A stretch of 64,000 bases of DNA from Celeribacter ethanolicus (GTDB lineage: Bacteria > Pseudomonadota > Alphaproteobacteria > Rhodobacterales > Rhodobacteraceae), in assembly GCF_001550095.1 (NCBI RefSeq), contig NZ_LRUC01000040.1:62001-126000 (forward strand), written 5' to 3'. The notes under the pieces were generated by a model. That model did no database searches. It was not told where the DNA came from and saw only the letters and a program-made list of their open reading frames with translations. Numbering within the stretch: the stretch's first letter is position 1; every line of letters starts with the position of its first letter. A program made the position numbers and the translations under genes. Shown piece by piece: positions 1-8,729 of the stretch.

Positions 1-7
1 CGGCGGA

Positions 8-1063
8 TTACGCCGGATCGCCCAATCTTTGAATGTTTTGAACGAGTTCGATGGCCATGGAGAGCGAGCGCCCCGTGGCCATCAGCATCTGCGGCAAGAC
101 CATCCACTCAAGGCTCCACGCCGTGCCCGAACGCTCCTGTTCATGCACCACCGCATGATGCATGGCGCTGACCTGCGTGGCGTTGAACCGGGCGAGAGTG
201 ACCAAGAGCTCGGCGGACACCGGATTTTGTTTATGCGGCATCGCGGACGATCCGCCTGCGCCGGAAATCGACACGCATTCAATGCCTTGCTGCGCCATGA
301 GCGCAATATCTTGCCCGATTTTCCCCAAAGATCCGGTCACCAGAGACAGGAAAGAGGCATAGCCCGCAATCCCGTGCCGCATGGTTTGCCATGTTTTGTC
401 GGTGGGGGCGAGGCTAAGTATTTTAGCCACCTCCGCGACGACACAATCCGCCTTGTCTCCAAGTGCTTTGCGGTCGCCTGACGCGCCGCCGATTTGCACT
501 TTTTCAACATCGGTCCGTTTTTGGTCCAGCGTCTTGAGATGATCCGAAATCGGCAAGCGCCACGCCAGAACACGGTCCCGCACGGTCATCTCGGTCGCCG
601 CCTGCATCCGGGTGCGTCCCATCAGTGGCGCATCTCCAAACCGGGCTTCAACCGCTTTCAGATGGGTTTCCAACTCCAACAACCGCCCGGCAATCAGGAA
701 AGACGCTTCCCGCAGCGAGAGGATCATCGCCGTGTCCACCACATCTTGCGAGGTCGCCCCCTTGTGCAGGGCTTCGGCGGGGGCAATGGCTTTCAACTGT
801 TTCACCAGACGCGGGATCGGCACGCCATCTTGGGCCATCCCGGTGGCAATATCGGCCAAGTCAATCTGCGCGGTCTCAATCGCCAGCGCGGCCTCTTCCG
901 CCTTCGCCGCATCGAACAGCCCTGCCTTGCCACAGGCCCGCGACCATGCCGCCTCAAACGCCAGCATATGCGCCATCTGGCGCTCGGGCGCGAGGATCGC
1001 CGCCATCTCCGGATCGCCGAAAAGACCGGACAGCCAAGGGTGGTCGAAAACGGAAAGGCTCAT
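8..1063 (-). CDS. pcaB: 3-carboxy-cis,cis-muconate cycloisomerase
   Basis: Cyclises 3-carboxy-cis,cis-muconate to 4-carboxymuconolactone, the step after ring cleavage by PcaHG. The 351-aa protein belongs to the fumarase/aspartase superfamily: the signature GSSAMPHKQNP lies at about residues 271-281, with TSQDVVD near 104. It is shorter than the ~450-aa Pseudomonas enzyme and resembles the ~350-aa rhizobial form. I chose the ATG at 1063 because AAGGA precedes it; a TTG six codons upstream is less likely. It is the last gene of pcaDCHGB, separated from pcaG by a 50-base gap holding a strong hairpin. Identity is secure from motif plus context. Confidence 0.93.
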   Translation of the reverse strand: MSLSVFDHPWLSGLFGDPEMAAILAPERQMAHMLAFEAAWSRACGKAGLFDAAKAEEAALAIETAQIDLADIATGMAQDGVPIPRLVKQLKAIAPAEALHKGATSQDVVDTAMILSLREASFLIAGRLLELETHLKAVEARFGDAPLMGRTRMQAATEMTVRDRVLAWRLPISDHLKTLDQKRTDVEKVQIGGASGDRKALGDKADCVVAEVAKILSLAPTDKTWQTMRHGIAGYASFLSLVTGSLGKIGQDIALMAQQGIECVSISGAGGSSAMPHKQNPVSAELLVTLARFNATQVSAMHHAVVHEQERSGTAWSLEWMVLPQMLMATGRSLSMAIELVQNIQRLGDPA

Positions 1064-1087
1064 CGGATTTGTCCTTATCAATAGTCA

Positions 1088-1111
1088 AAGGGGCGGTGCC
1101 TGCCGCCCCTT
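1088..1111 (-). terminator. GC-rich hairpin between pcaG and pcaB (attenuator-like)
   Basis: A perfect 9-bp stem (AAGGGGCGG at 1088-1096 with CCGCCCCTT at 1103-1111, 6-base loop) fills the only real gap inside the pcaDCHGB operon. On the minus strand it is followed by CCCCTTTGAC, a weak T tract. It could be a partial terminator, an mRNA-stability element or a processing site that lowers pcaB relative to pcaHG. The structure is seen; the role is inferred. Confidence 0.45.
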
Positions 1112-1132
1112 ATAGTTGATTTTGTGCAAGTC

Positions 1133-1738
1133 TTACAGATCGAGAAACACGGTCTCGTCCTGCCCCTGAAGGCGGATGTCGAAGCGGTATTTGCCGTCTT
1201 CGATCTTCTTCGCGATCAGGGTGTTGACGCGCGGACGCTGTTCGATGCGCTTCAAAAGCGGATCGTCATCGTTGTTCTCGTCCTCGAAATAAATCCGGGT
1301 GTTGAGACCGATGTTGATGCCACGGGCCACGACCCAAAGCGAGATATGCGGTGCGCTCTCGACACCACCACGCCCCTTGTAAGAACCGGGTTTCACGGTG
1401 CGCAGCGTAAACTCGCCCGTCACCGCATCGGCGGCAAAGCGGCAATGGCCGGTAAAGGCCGGATCGGCCCCGTCCGCGCCGGGAAACACGCCCGCCGCAT
1501 CGCATTGCCAGCTCTCGATCATCGCATCGCGCAGCGCCCAGCCGGTGCCGTCGAACACGGAGCCGACGATTTCGACGATCTCGCCCTTGGCCTTGCTTTC
1601 GTCATGGAAGGGCGTCGTGCCGATCTCTTCCTCGTAATAGCCGCCATTGCCCGCATAGGTCGGCATCAAGCCGATATGGACGTAGGGGCCCGCCGTCTGG
1701 GACGCGGTTTCTTGCAAAACATCAAGTTTCTGGGTCAT
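1133..1738 (-). CDS. pcaG: Protocatechuate 3,4-dioxygenase, alpha subunit
   Basis: Alpha subunit of the intradiol dioxygenase that opens the protocatechuate ring between the two hydroxyls. The 201-aa sequence starts QETASQTAGPYVHIGL, the usual N-terminus of PcaG, and carries the intradiol beta-sandwich without the full set of iron ligands, as expected for the non-catalytic subunit. It starts one base after the pcaH stop, so translational coupling is likely. Substrate-channel residues are contributed by both subunits in this family. No anomaly seen. Confidence 0.95.
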   Translation of the reverse strand: MTQKLDVLQETASQTAGPYVHIGLMPTYAGNGGYYEEEIGTTPFHDESKAKGEIVEIVGSVFDGTGWALRDAMIESWQCDAAGVFPGADGADPAFTGHCRFAADAVTGEFTLRTVKPGSYKGRGGVESAPHISLWVVARGINIGLNTRIYFEDENNDDDPLLKRIEQRPRVNTLIAKKIEDGKYRFDIRLQGQDETVFLDL

Positions 1739-1739
1739 C

Positions 1740-2480
1740 TCACATGCCCTCCAGCTTGTTCTCGAACATGGTCTGGCGGCGACCGCGCAGCACGATGTCG
1801 AATTTATAGGCGAGGAAATCGAGCGGGCGCGATTTCGAGAAATCGAGCGGCGCGACCAGACGGTCGAGCGAGCTGCGATCCTTGATCGTTGCGGCGATCG
1901 GGCAGTGATTGATCAGCGGATCGCCCTCGAAATACATCTGGGTGATCAGGCGCTGGCCAAAGCTGTGACCATAGACCGAAACGTGGATGTGCATCGGACG
2001 CCAGTCGTTCGCGCGGTTCGGCCAGGGGTAGGCACCCGGACGCACGGTCAGGAATTCGTAATAGCCGTTCTCATCGGTGATGGTCCGGCCGCAACCGCCG
2101 AAATTCGGGTCGAGCGGCGCGAAATAGGTGTCTTTCTTGTGACGATAGCGCCCGCCCGCGTTGGCCTGCCAAATCTCGATCAGCGTGTTCGGCACCGGAC
2201 GATTGTTTTCGTCCAGAACCCGACCGTGCATCAGGATGCGTTCACCCACGGCGGGGGCCGCGCCCTTGGTCCAGTTCAGGATCAGGTTGTTGTCGAGCGC
2301 ACCGAGTTTGTTGTGACCGAAGGTCGGGCCGGTCTCTTCGGACGGCGAGCTTTCCATCGACAAAAGCGGCAGGTTCGGCGAACGCGACACGGATGTCTTG
2401 TAATTCGGGTCATAGGGCTCCGGGTGGATCGCGCGGTTGCGCGGGATCAGCGGGCCCTGATCGGTGATCAGGCTGGTCAT
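1740..2480 (-). CDS. pcaH: Protocatechuate 3,4-dioxygenase, beta subunit
   Basis: Catalytic subunit of the ring-cleaving dioxygenase; converts protocatechuate and O2 to 3-carboxy-cis,cis-muconate. All four Fe(III) ligands of the family are visible: Tyr112 (GGRYRH), Tyr151 (GAYPW), His164 and His166 (RPMHIHVS). Length 246 aa is standard. The start overlaps the pcaC stop by four bases (ATGA), placing it in the pcaDCHGB operon. Regulation is expected from the adjacent PcaQ. Confidence 0.97.
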   Translation of the reverse strand: MTSLITDQGPLIPRNRAIHPEPYDPNYKTSVSRSPNLPLLSMESSPSEETGPTFGHNKLGALDNNLILNWTKGAAPAVGERILMHGRVLDENNRPVPNTLIEIWQANAGGRYRHKKDTYFAPLDPNFGGCGRTITDENGYYEFLTVRPGAYPWPNRANDWRPMHIHVSVYGHSFGQRLITQMYFEGDPLINHCPIAATIKDRSSLDRLVAPLDFSKSRPLDFLAYKFDIVLRGRRQTMFENKLEGM

Positions 2481-2857
2481 TGGGTCTCCTCCATTTCCGC
2501 ATAGGTCTGCTTGGCGAGCTTGAGCGCATGGTTCGCTTTCGGCACGCCTGCGTAGACCGCCACATGTTGCAGCGCCTCCGCCACATCGTCTTTCGACGCA
2601 CCCGTGCGTGCGGTGGCACGGATATGCATCGGAATTTCCTCAAAATTCCCGGTCGCGGCCAAAAGCGCGATGGTCAGCATCGAACGTTCCCGGCGCGAGA
2701 TCTTGTCCGAGGACCACACAGTCCCCCAGGCCCCTTCGGTGATGAGCGTCTGAAACGGCAGATCGAATTCGGTCTTCGCCGCTTCGGCCCGGTCGACATG
2801 GGCATCGCCCAGAACTTCACGACGGGTCTTCATGCCCTGATCGAATTTCTCGCTCAT
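2477..2857 (-). CDS. pcaC: 4-carboxymuconolactone decarboxylase
   Basis: Decarboxylates 4-carboxymuconolactone to beta-ketoadipate enol-lactone. The 126-aa protein is a stand-alone CMD/AhpD-like domain with the family pattern HIRATARTGASKDD followed by EALQHVAVYAGVPKA near the C-terminus. In some bacteria pcaC is fused to pcaD (pcaL); here they are separate genes, pcaC starting inside the pcaD stop (ATGA overlap). Length and motifs are typical. Confidence 0.95.
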   Translation of the reverse strand: MSEKFDQGMKTRREVLGDAHVDRAEAAKTEFDLPFQTLITEGAWGTVWSSDKISRRERSMLTIALLAATGNFEEIPMHIRATARTGASKDDVAEALQHVAVYAGVPKANHALKLAKQTYAEMEETQ

Positions 2858-3636
2858 GCTGCGATCCTTTCCACAAATTTCACCAGCGCTTCCGTAAAGG
2901 CTTCGGGCGCTTCGATGGCGGGCAAATGCCCGGTCTCTTCAAACATCACCAGATCGGCGCGCGGCAGGTTGCGCGCCAACGCCTCAACCACCTCGGGCGG
3001 CGTCGCCAGATCGTGTTTGCCGCCGAAGACCAGCGCGGGCTGGGTGATCTCGCCCAAGCGGTCCGTGATGTCCGTCCCCGCAATCGCGGCGCAGGTGGCG
3101 ATATAGCCCTCCTGATCGGTGCGGGCCAAAAGCGTGCGCCACAAGGGCGCGTTCGGATTGGCCAGCATCTTCGGCCCGAACCAGCGCGGCAGAATGCCCT
3201 CGGCCATCGCCGCCATGCCGTTTTCCCGCACGCCTGCGATCCGCGCGTGCCACCCTTCGGCGGCGCCTAGCATCGAGGCGGTGTTCGACAACACCAGCCC
3301 TTGCACCTTTTTGGGCGCCATCATGGCCACATGCTGCGCGATCAGCCCGCCGATGGAGCAGCCGACGAGAATGGCGCTTTCAAGCCCCGCATCGTCCATC
3401 GCAGCCATCACATCCTCGGCCAGCTCCGGGATGCCATAACCAACCGGGGCGGTCTCCGAGAGGCCATGTCCCCGCTTGTCCATGCGCAAGGTGATCCAGC
3501 TTTTCGGCAGGTGGCCGCAAACCTCGTCCCACATGCGCAAATCGGTGCCGAGCGAGTTGATGAACACCAGAGCCGGACCCGTGCCGCCTTTGCGGCTCAC
3601 ATGCATGGTGCCCCAGTCGCGTTTCAGTGCGTGCAT
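2854..3636 (-). CDS. pcaD: 3-oxoadipate enol-lactonase
   Basis: Alpha/beta hydrolase that opens the enol-lactone to beta-ketoadipate. The nucleophile elbow GCSIGG, the acid in FGGKHDLATP and the histidine in ETGHLPAIEAP give a complete Ser-Asp-His triad in 260 aa. It is the first gene of the leftward pcaDCHGB operon and faces pcaQ across a 78-base promoter region, the arrangement known from Agrobacterium and Sinorhizobium, where PcaQ activates pcaD. Confidence 0.95.
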   Translation of the reverse strand: MHALKRDWGTMHVSRKGGTGPALVFINSLGTDLRMWDEVCGHLPKSWITLRMDKRGHGLSETAPVGYGIPELAEDVMAAMDDAGLESAILVGCSIGGLIAQHVAMMAPKKVQGLVLSNTASMLGAAEGWHARIAGVRENGMAAMAEGILPRWFGPKMLANPNAPLWRTLLARTDQEGYIATCAAIAGTDITDRLGEITQPALVFGGKHDLATPPEVVEALARNLPRADLVMFEETGHLPAIEAPEAFTEALVKFVERIAA

Positions 3637-3722
3637 TCTTGTCTTCCTTTTTTCTCAATTTGCCATAATTTTTTTCATGTGAAAAATACAATATGATGCA
3701 AAAAGCATAACCATATGAATAT
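3637..3722. promoter_or_regulatory. pcaD-pcaQ divergent promoter with LTTR/PcaQ-like sites
   Basis: The region is strikingly AT-rich against the GC-rich background. It contains ATAACC-N4-GAATAT at 3707-3722, whose left half equals the ATAACC half of the published rhizobial PcaQ box, and a second dyad ATGC-N5-GCAT at 3696-3708. The PcaQ-like box overlaps the pcaQ start codon at 3715, which suggests autorepression. The pcaD -35/-10 must lie in the same stretch. The sites are seen; binding is inferred. Confidence 0.5.
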
Positions 3723-4632
3723 ACCAAACGGCATGAAGCTCCGCCATCTGGAGGCGTTTTTGGCGGTGTCGGAGGCGGGCACGATCTCGGCTGCGGCGCG
3801 GGCGCGGAACGTATCGCAACCGGCCTTGTCGAAAACCATTGGCGAGTTGGAGGCGCAGTTGGGCACAGACCTGTTCACCCGCACCGGGCGGCAGGCGGTT
3901 TTGACGCCTGCGGGCGAGGCGTTTCGCCGCTATGCGCTGTCGTCCTTGCAAAGCCTTGAGGCTGGGGTGCGGGCACTGACGGGCGGCGGGCGGATGGATG
4001 TGGTCAAGGTCGGCGTGTTGCCGACGGTGGCGAGCGGGTTGTTTCCCGCCGTGGCGCTGGAATTTTCCGAGTTGCGCCCCGATGCCCGCATTGCCGTGAT
4101 CACCGGCCCGAACCGCTATCTGATCGACCGGATGCGCTCCGGCGGGCTCGATCTTGTGGTGGGTCGGATGGCACCCGCGCGGGAGATGACCGGGCTGTCC
4201 TTTGAATATCTCTACGACGAAACCGTCTATCTGGTGGCGCGCAAGGATCATCCGGGGTTGGTGCTCTCGCCCGTTGAGGCGCTGCGCCGTTATCCCGTGA
4301 TCCTGCCCAACCCCGGGTCCATTATTCGCCAGCAGGTGATGCAATATCTCATCGCCTCGGGGCTTGATCAAACTGTGAATGTACGCTTCGAAACCGTGGC
4401 GCGCCCGGTCGGTCTGCCGCTCGTCGAACGCTCCGACATGCTCTGGTTCATCTCGCGCGGCGTGGTCGAACGCGAGCTGTCGGAGGGCCGTCTTGCGACG
4501 CTCGATCTCGGCGTGGATTATTTGACGGGGGCGGTGGGGCTGACGCGGAAATTCGATTTCACGCGCGACAGCCCGGCAGACTTTCTGGCAAGCCTGTTGC
4601 ATCGGCGGGCGAAGGACTTCTCCGCCCGCTGA
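3715..4632 (+). CDS. pcaQ: LysR-type regulator of the pca operon
   Basis: A 305-aa LTTR: winged HTH at about residues 10-65 (AAARARNVSQPALSKTIGELE) and a periplasmic-binding-protein-like effector domain from ~95. Position divergent from pcaD and the PcaQ-like site in the intergenic region support PcaQ, which in relatives responds to beta-carboxymuconate/carboxymuconolactone. The start at 3715 gives the seven-residue lead before KLRHLEAF seen in PcaQ proteins; an ATG at 3733 is the alternative. It is convergent with pcaF, only eight bases apart. Confidence 0.88.
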   Translation: MNIPNGMKLRHLEAFLAVSEAGTISAAARARNVSQPALSKTIGELEAQLGTDLFTRTGRQAVLTPAGEAFRRYALSSLQSLEAGVRALTGGGRMDVVKVGVLPTVASGLFPAVALEFSELRPDARIAVITGPNRYLIDRMRSGGLDLVVGRMAPAREMTGLSFEYLYDETVYLVARKDHPGLVLSPVEALRRYPVILPNPGSIIRQQVMQYLIASGLDQTVNVRFETVARPVGLPLVERSDMLWFISRGVVERELSEGRLATLDLGVDYLTGAVGLTRKFDFTRDSPADFLASLLHRRAKDFSAR

Positions 4633-4640
4633 CGTTTCCT

Positions 4641-5843
4641 TTAGACCGCTTCGAGCGCAATCGCGATGCCTTGGCCCACGCCAATGCACATGGTCGAGAG
4701 CGATTTCTCGCCCGGCTTCAGCTCCAGCATCGCCGTGCCAGTGATCCGCGCGCCGGACATGCCAAGCGGGTGGCCGATGGAGATCGCGCCGCCGTTCGGG
4801 TTCACACGCGGATCGTCGTCCGCAATGCCCAGATCGCGCAGCGTCGCGAGGCCCTGCGAGGCAAAGGCCTCATTGAGTTCGATCACCGCAAAGTCTTCCT
4901 GCTTCAGGCCCAGACGCGCCATCAGCTTTTTCGATGCGGGTGCAGGGCCAAAGCCCATGATCCGCGGCGCAACCCCGGCCGCCGCCCCGCCAAGCACCTT
5001 GGCGATGGGTGTCAGCCCGTGTTTCTCCGCCGCTTCCTTGGAGGCAAGGATCAGCGCCGCAGCCCCGTCGTTCACACCCGAGGAGTTGCCCGCCGTCACG
5101 GTGCCGTCGGCTTTGACAAAGGTCTTCAGCTTTTGCAACGCTTCAAGCGTCGTGGACGGGCGCGGGTGCTCGTCCTCGGAGACCACAATCGGATCGCCTT
5201 TGCGCTGCGGGATCACCACCGGGACGATCTCTTTCGCCAGACGCCCGTTGGCCATCGCGGCCCCGGCTTTTTGCTGCGAGCGCAGCGCAAACAGGTCCTG
5301 ATCTTCGCGGGAGATGTTGAAATCCTCCGCGACGTTCTCGGCGGTTTCCGGCATGGAATCCACACCGTATTGCGCTTTCATCAGCTTGTTGACAAACCGC
5401 CAGCCGATGGTCGTGTCATAGACCTCGTTCGCGCGCGAAAAGGCGGTTTCCGCTTTCGGCATCACAAACGGCGCGCGGGACATGCTCTCGACGCCGCCCG
5501 CGATGATCAGATCGGCTTCGCCCGCCTTGATCGCGCGTGCGCCCGCGATGATCGCATCCATGCCCGAACCGCAAAGCCGGTTCATCGTCGTGCCGGACAC
5601 GGAGTCGGGATAGCCCGCCAGCAAAAGCGACATGCGCGCCACGTTGCGGTTGTCTTCGCCCGCCTGGTTGGCGCAGCCGAAGATCACATCGTCAATCGCC
5701 GCGAGGTCCATCGACGGGTTGCGTTCCGCCAAGGCTTTCAAAGGGATAGCGCCCAGATCGTCGGCGCGGACGCTCGACAAAGCGCCGCCGTAACGGCCCA
5801 CAGGTGTGCGGATATAGTCGCAGATGTAAACGTCGGTCATCAC
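4641..5843 (-). CDS. pcaF: 3-oxoadipyl-CoA thiolase
   Basis: Cleaves 3-oxoadipyl-CoA with CoA to succinyl-CoA and acetyl-CoA, the final pathway step. The 400-aa thiolase has the acyl-accepting Cys in NRLCGSGMDA, the His of GGAISIGHPLGMSGAR and the second Cys in STMCIGVGQG. It overlaps pcaJ by four bases and is third in pcaIJF. A generic acetyl-CoA acetyltransferase is the alternative by sequence alone; operon position decides for PcaF. Confidence 0.95.
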   Translation of the reverse strand: MMTDVYICDYIRTPVGRYGGALSSVRADDLGAIPLKALAERNPSMDLAAIDDVIFGCANQAGEDNRNVARMSLLLAGYPDSVSGTTMNRLCGSGMDAIIAGARAIKAGEADLIIAGGVESMSRAPFVMPKAETAFSRANEVYDTTIGWRFVNKLMKAQYGVDSMPETAENVAEDFNISREDQDLFALRSQQKAGAAMANGRLAKEIVPVVIPQRKGDPIVVSEDEHPRPSTTLEALQKLKTFVKADGTVTAGNSSGVNDGAAALILASKEAAEKHGLTPIAKVLGGAAAGVAPRIMGFGPAPASKKLMARLGLKQEDFAVIELNEAFASQGLATLRDLGIADDDPRVNPNGGAISIGHPLGMSGARITGTAMLELKPGEKSLSTMCIGVGQGIAIALEAV

Positions 5844-6532
5844 AGGTCCTCCGGGACAATCAGATCAAGAACGTCGCCGTCGGTGTGGAGCGTCGCCCCG
5901 GTGACGGCTTGCAGCGCTTCCATCGTGAGGCCCGGCAGTTTCTCCCGCAGGATGAACTTGCCACCTTCGATGTCGATCACGGCGAGCGAGGTATAGATAC
6001 GGGTCACACAGCCCACGCCGGTGAGCGGGAAGGTGCAGGTCTTGACCAGTTTCGGGCCGCCGTCTTTGGTGACGTGATCGGTGACCACGGCCACGCGTTT
6101 CGCGCCATGCACCAAATCCATCGCGCCGCCCACGGCCGGAACGCCTTTGGAACCGACACGCCAGTTCGCCAGATCGCCGTTCTGAGCCACCTGATAGGCA
6201 CCCAGCACCGCGAGATCGAGGTGACCGCCACGGACCATGGAGAAACTGTCGGCATGGTGGAAAAACGACGCGCCCGGATTGAGCGTGATCGCTTTTTTAC
6301 CGGCGTTGATCAGGTCCCAGTCTTCCTCGCCCTCGGCAGGCGCTTTGCCAAAGCCCAACACGCCGTTTTCGGTGTGATAGGTGACATCGCGGCCTTCGGG
6401 TTGGAACTTGGCGATCATTTCGGGAAAGCCGATGCCGAGGTTCACATAGGAGCCGTCTTCGATGTCTTGAGCGGCACGCCATGCGATTTGGGCGTTCGAC
6501 AGCTTGTCTTCCATAATGTTGAAATCGGACAT
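5840..6532 (-). CDS. pcaJ: 3-oxoadipate CoA-transferase, subunit B
   Basis: Beta subunit of the succinyl-CoA:3-oxoadipate CoA-transferase. The 230-aa sequence carries the glutamate nucleophile region HTENGVLGFG characteristic of family I CoA-transferases. The start overlaps the pcaI stop in a TGATG junction and its stop overlaps the pcaF start, so the three genes are tightly coupled. An acetoacetate-specific ScoB is the sequence-level alternative, disfavoured by the pcaF neighbour. Confidence 0.94.
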   Translation of the reverse strand: MSDFNIMEDKLSNAQIAWRAAQDIEDGSYVNLGIGFPEMIAKFQPEGRDVTYHTENGVLGFGKAPAEGEEDWDLINAGKKAITLNPGASFFHHADSFSMVRGGHLDLAVLGAYQVAQNGDLANWRVGSKGVPAVGGAMDLVHGAKRVAVVTDHVTKDGGPKLVKTCTFPLTGVGCVTRIYTSLAVIDIEGGKFILREKLPGLTMEALQAVTGATLHTDGDVLDLIVPEDL

Positions 6533-7251
6533 CAGTAGACCACTCCCGTGCGCACCAGCACTTCTTCTTGTTGAGGTTGTGCAACTTCTACAATCGCGTC
6601 GACGAAGATGCCGGGGGTGATCACCTGTTGCGGATCAATCGACCCCGGTTCCCCCAACTCGCTGACCTGCGCGATGGTTTTCGCGGCGGCCATCGCCATC
6701 AGCGGGTTAAAGTTACGGCCCGCCATGCGGTAGGTCATGTTGCCGACCGTGTCGCCTTGCTGACCTTTGATCAGTGCGAAATCGGCCTTCAGCCAGCGCT
6801 CGCGCACATACATCTTGCCGTCGAACTCTTCGGTCGGTTTGCCCTCGGCCAACTCGGTCCCGAAAGAGGTCGGCGTGTAAAACGCCGGGATGCCAGCACC
6901 GGCGGCGCGGATGCGTTCCGCGAGCGTGCCCTGCGGCACCAGTTCCAGCTCGATTTCGCCCGCGAGGAATTTCTCGTTGAACGCCTCGGCGTTGGACGAG
7001 CGCGGGAAAGAACAGATCATTTTCTTGACCATGCCCGCCTTGATCATCGCGGCGATGCCGATGTAGCCGTTGCCCGCGTTGTTGTTGATCACGGTGATGT
7101 TTTTCGGGCTTCCCGTGGCACGGAAGCGGTTGATCAGCGCGTGGATCAGCTCGATCGGCGCGCCGGAGCCGCCGAACCCGCCGATCATCACCTGTGCGCC
7201 ATCGGGAATGTCCGCGACAGCCTCGGCCACGGTAGAGATGGTTTTGTCCAT
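6532..7251 (-). CDS. pcaI: 3-oxoadipate CoA-transferase, subunit A
   Basis: Alpha subunit of the CoA-transferase, 239 aa, with the glycine-rich oxyanion/CoA-binding segment IGGFGGSGAPIEL near residue 25 and the INNNAGNG segment near 55. First gene of the leftward pcaIJF operon. It is transcribed away from the IclR regulator at 7357, with about 100 bases of shared promoter DNA, so control by that regulator is the simplest model. Confidence 0.94.
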   Translation of the reverse strand: MDKTISTVAEAVADIPDGAQVMIGGFGGSGAPIELIHALINRFRATGSPKNITVINNNAGNGYIGIAAMIKAGMVKKMICSFPRSSNAEAFNEKFLAGEIELELVPQGTLAERIRAAGAGIPAFYTPTSFGTELAEGKPTEEFDGKMYVRERWLKADFALIKGQQGDTVGNMTYRMAGRNFNPLMAMAAAKTIAQVSELGEPGSIDPQQVITPGIFVDAIVEVAQPQQEEVLVRTGVVY

Positions 7252-7356
7252 GAGACCCTCCAGATTATGGCGTCGATGTAACGCTGCGCCGGAGTGGCGA
7301 CGAGTCTTTTTGTGCGCATCTTGACATTTGTTCGGATGTCGAGAAGTGTCGTGCGT

Positions 7357-8127
7357 ATGGCGAACAAACCGACAAACAAATCCTCCGATACCATCTCATC
7401 GCTGGCCAAGGGGCTGCGCGTTCTCGAATGTTTCGGGGCGAAAACGCCGAAGCTGTCGATCACCGATGTCTCCAAGGCCACGGGGCTTGACCGGGCCACC
7501 TCCCGGCGCTGTCTCTTGACGCTCCATGCCGAAGGCTATGCCGATTACGATGGTAAATTCTTTACGCTGACGCCGCGCACCCTGCGCCTCGGTATGGGGG
7601 CAATCTCCGCCCTGCCGTTGCCGCAGATCGTCCAGCCCTGGCTCGATCAGCTCACCGAACAGATCGGCCAGAGCTGCTCCGTGTCGATCCTCGATGGTAC
7701 AGAGATCGTCTATCTAGCTCGCGCGGCGCAGAAGCGCGTGATGTCCATCGGCTTGATGCCCGGTTCGCGCCTGCCTGCGCATTGCACCTCCATGGGGCGC
7801 ATTCTTCTGGGGGCCTTGCCCGCCGAGGAGGCGCGCGCGATTGTCGAGGCCTCCGATCTCTCGCCCCGCACGAGGTTCAGCGTCACCGACCCGGACGAGA
7901 TCATGAAACGCATCGGGGAAGCGCATACCCAAGGCTATGCGATCATTGATCAGGAAGTGGAGATCGGATTGCGCTCCATCGCGGTGCCGTTGGTCGATGG
8001 GCATGGCAGGATTATCGCCGCGCTCAACACCGGCATGGCCGCGACGCAGGACAAGGCGCAGGCGATGGTGCCGACCTACCTGCCGAAATTGCTCAAGGTT
8101 CAGTCGGGGTTGCGCCGGGTTCTTTAG
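7357..8127 (+). CDS. pcaR: IclR-family regulator of the pcaIJF branch
   Basis: A 256-aa IclR protein: N-terminal winged HTH (SITDVSKATGLDRATSRRCL, residues ~30-55) and a C-terminal effector domain with the family's GSRLPAHCTSMGRILL stretch. The frame is open from 7294 but the ATG at 7357 gives the usual N-terminus; TTGACA at 7321 may be its -35. Divergent orientation from pcaI suggests that it senses beta-ketoadipate like PcaR. Named by context, so PcaU or another IclR role is possible. Confidence 0.8.
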   Translation: MANKPTNKSSDTISSLAKGLRVLECFGAKTPKLSITDVSKATGLDRATSRRCLLTLHAEGYADYDGKFFTLTPRTLRLGMGAISALPLPQIVQPWLDQLTEQIGQSCSVSILDGTEIVYLARAAQKRVMSIGLMPGSRLPAHCTSMGRILLGALPAEEARAIVEASDLSPRTRFSVTDPDEIMKRIGEAHTQGYAIIDQEVEIGLRSIAVPLVDGHGRIIAALNTGMAATQDKAQAMVPTYLPKLLKVQSGLRRVL

Positions 8128-8135
8128 CGCGGGCT

Positions 8136-8729
8136 TTAGTCCAGAGACCGCGCGGTGATCGCCTCCGCGACCTCATCGGCGGTCTTCAAGGTGCGCACCA
8201 CCAGCGGCACCACAAGCGCCAGCATGTTGCGCTCCAGCCCCCGTGCCCGCTGCGCCTCGCGCACCTCGTCGAATTGCGCGCGGATCATTGGAATAAAGCG
8301 CCACACCAGCGACATGGCGAGCGCGATCTTGTCCTTGGGCACCCAAGCGGGCGCGCGGGACAAAAGCGCGAGGATGCCCTCGGTAAACTCGCTCGCCCGT
8401 GTCGTATAGGTCACGAGAGCGGCGGCCATCAGCAACGCCATCAGCCGAAGCGTGACATAAATCGCCATTCCGAGGCTTTCGAGCCAGAGCTGGGCGGCAA
8501 AGATGATCACGAGGACGAACAGAGCGGGGCGGATTGCGGTCAACGCATCGCGGGCCGAGAGACCGGCGATCCCATAGCTCAAGGCCACAAGCACAAGCCC
8601 GGCCCCAAGCATCCCCGGATGCGTCACCACGAAGATCGCCGTGCAATAGACAAACAGGAGCGCCAGTTTCCAAGCGGGCCGCGCGCGGTGCAGTGCGCTG
8701 TCGCCGGGGATATAGAGATCGGTCAGCAT
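8136..8729 (-). CDS. bioN: Biotin ECF transporter T component
   Basis: A 197-aa integral membrane protein with about five hydrophobic helices and the ECF-T coupling motif region near residues 150-175 (ARG in EAQRARGLERN). It transmits ATPase movement to the S component BioY. It overlaps bioM by seven bases and ends the bioYMN operon. The assignment to biotin rests on bioY in the same operon. Confidence 0.92.
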   Translation of the reverse strand: MLTDLYIPGDSALHRARPAWKLALLFVYCTAIFVVTHPGMLGAGLVLVALSYGIAGLSARDALTAIRPALFVLVIIFAAQLWLESLGMAIYVTLRLMALLMAAALVTYTTRASEFTEGILALLSRAPAWVPKDKIALAMSLVWRFIPMIRAQFDEVREAQRARGLERNMLALVVPLVVRTLKTADEVAEAITARSLD

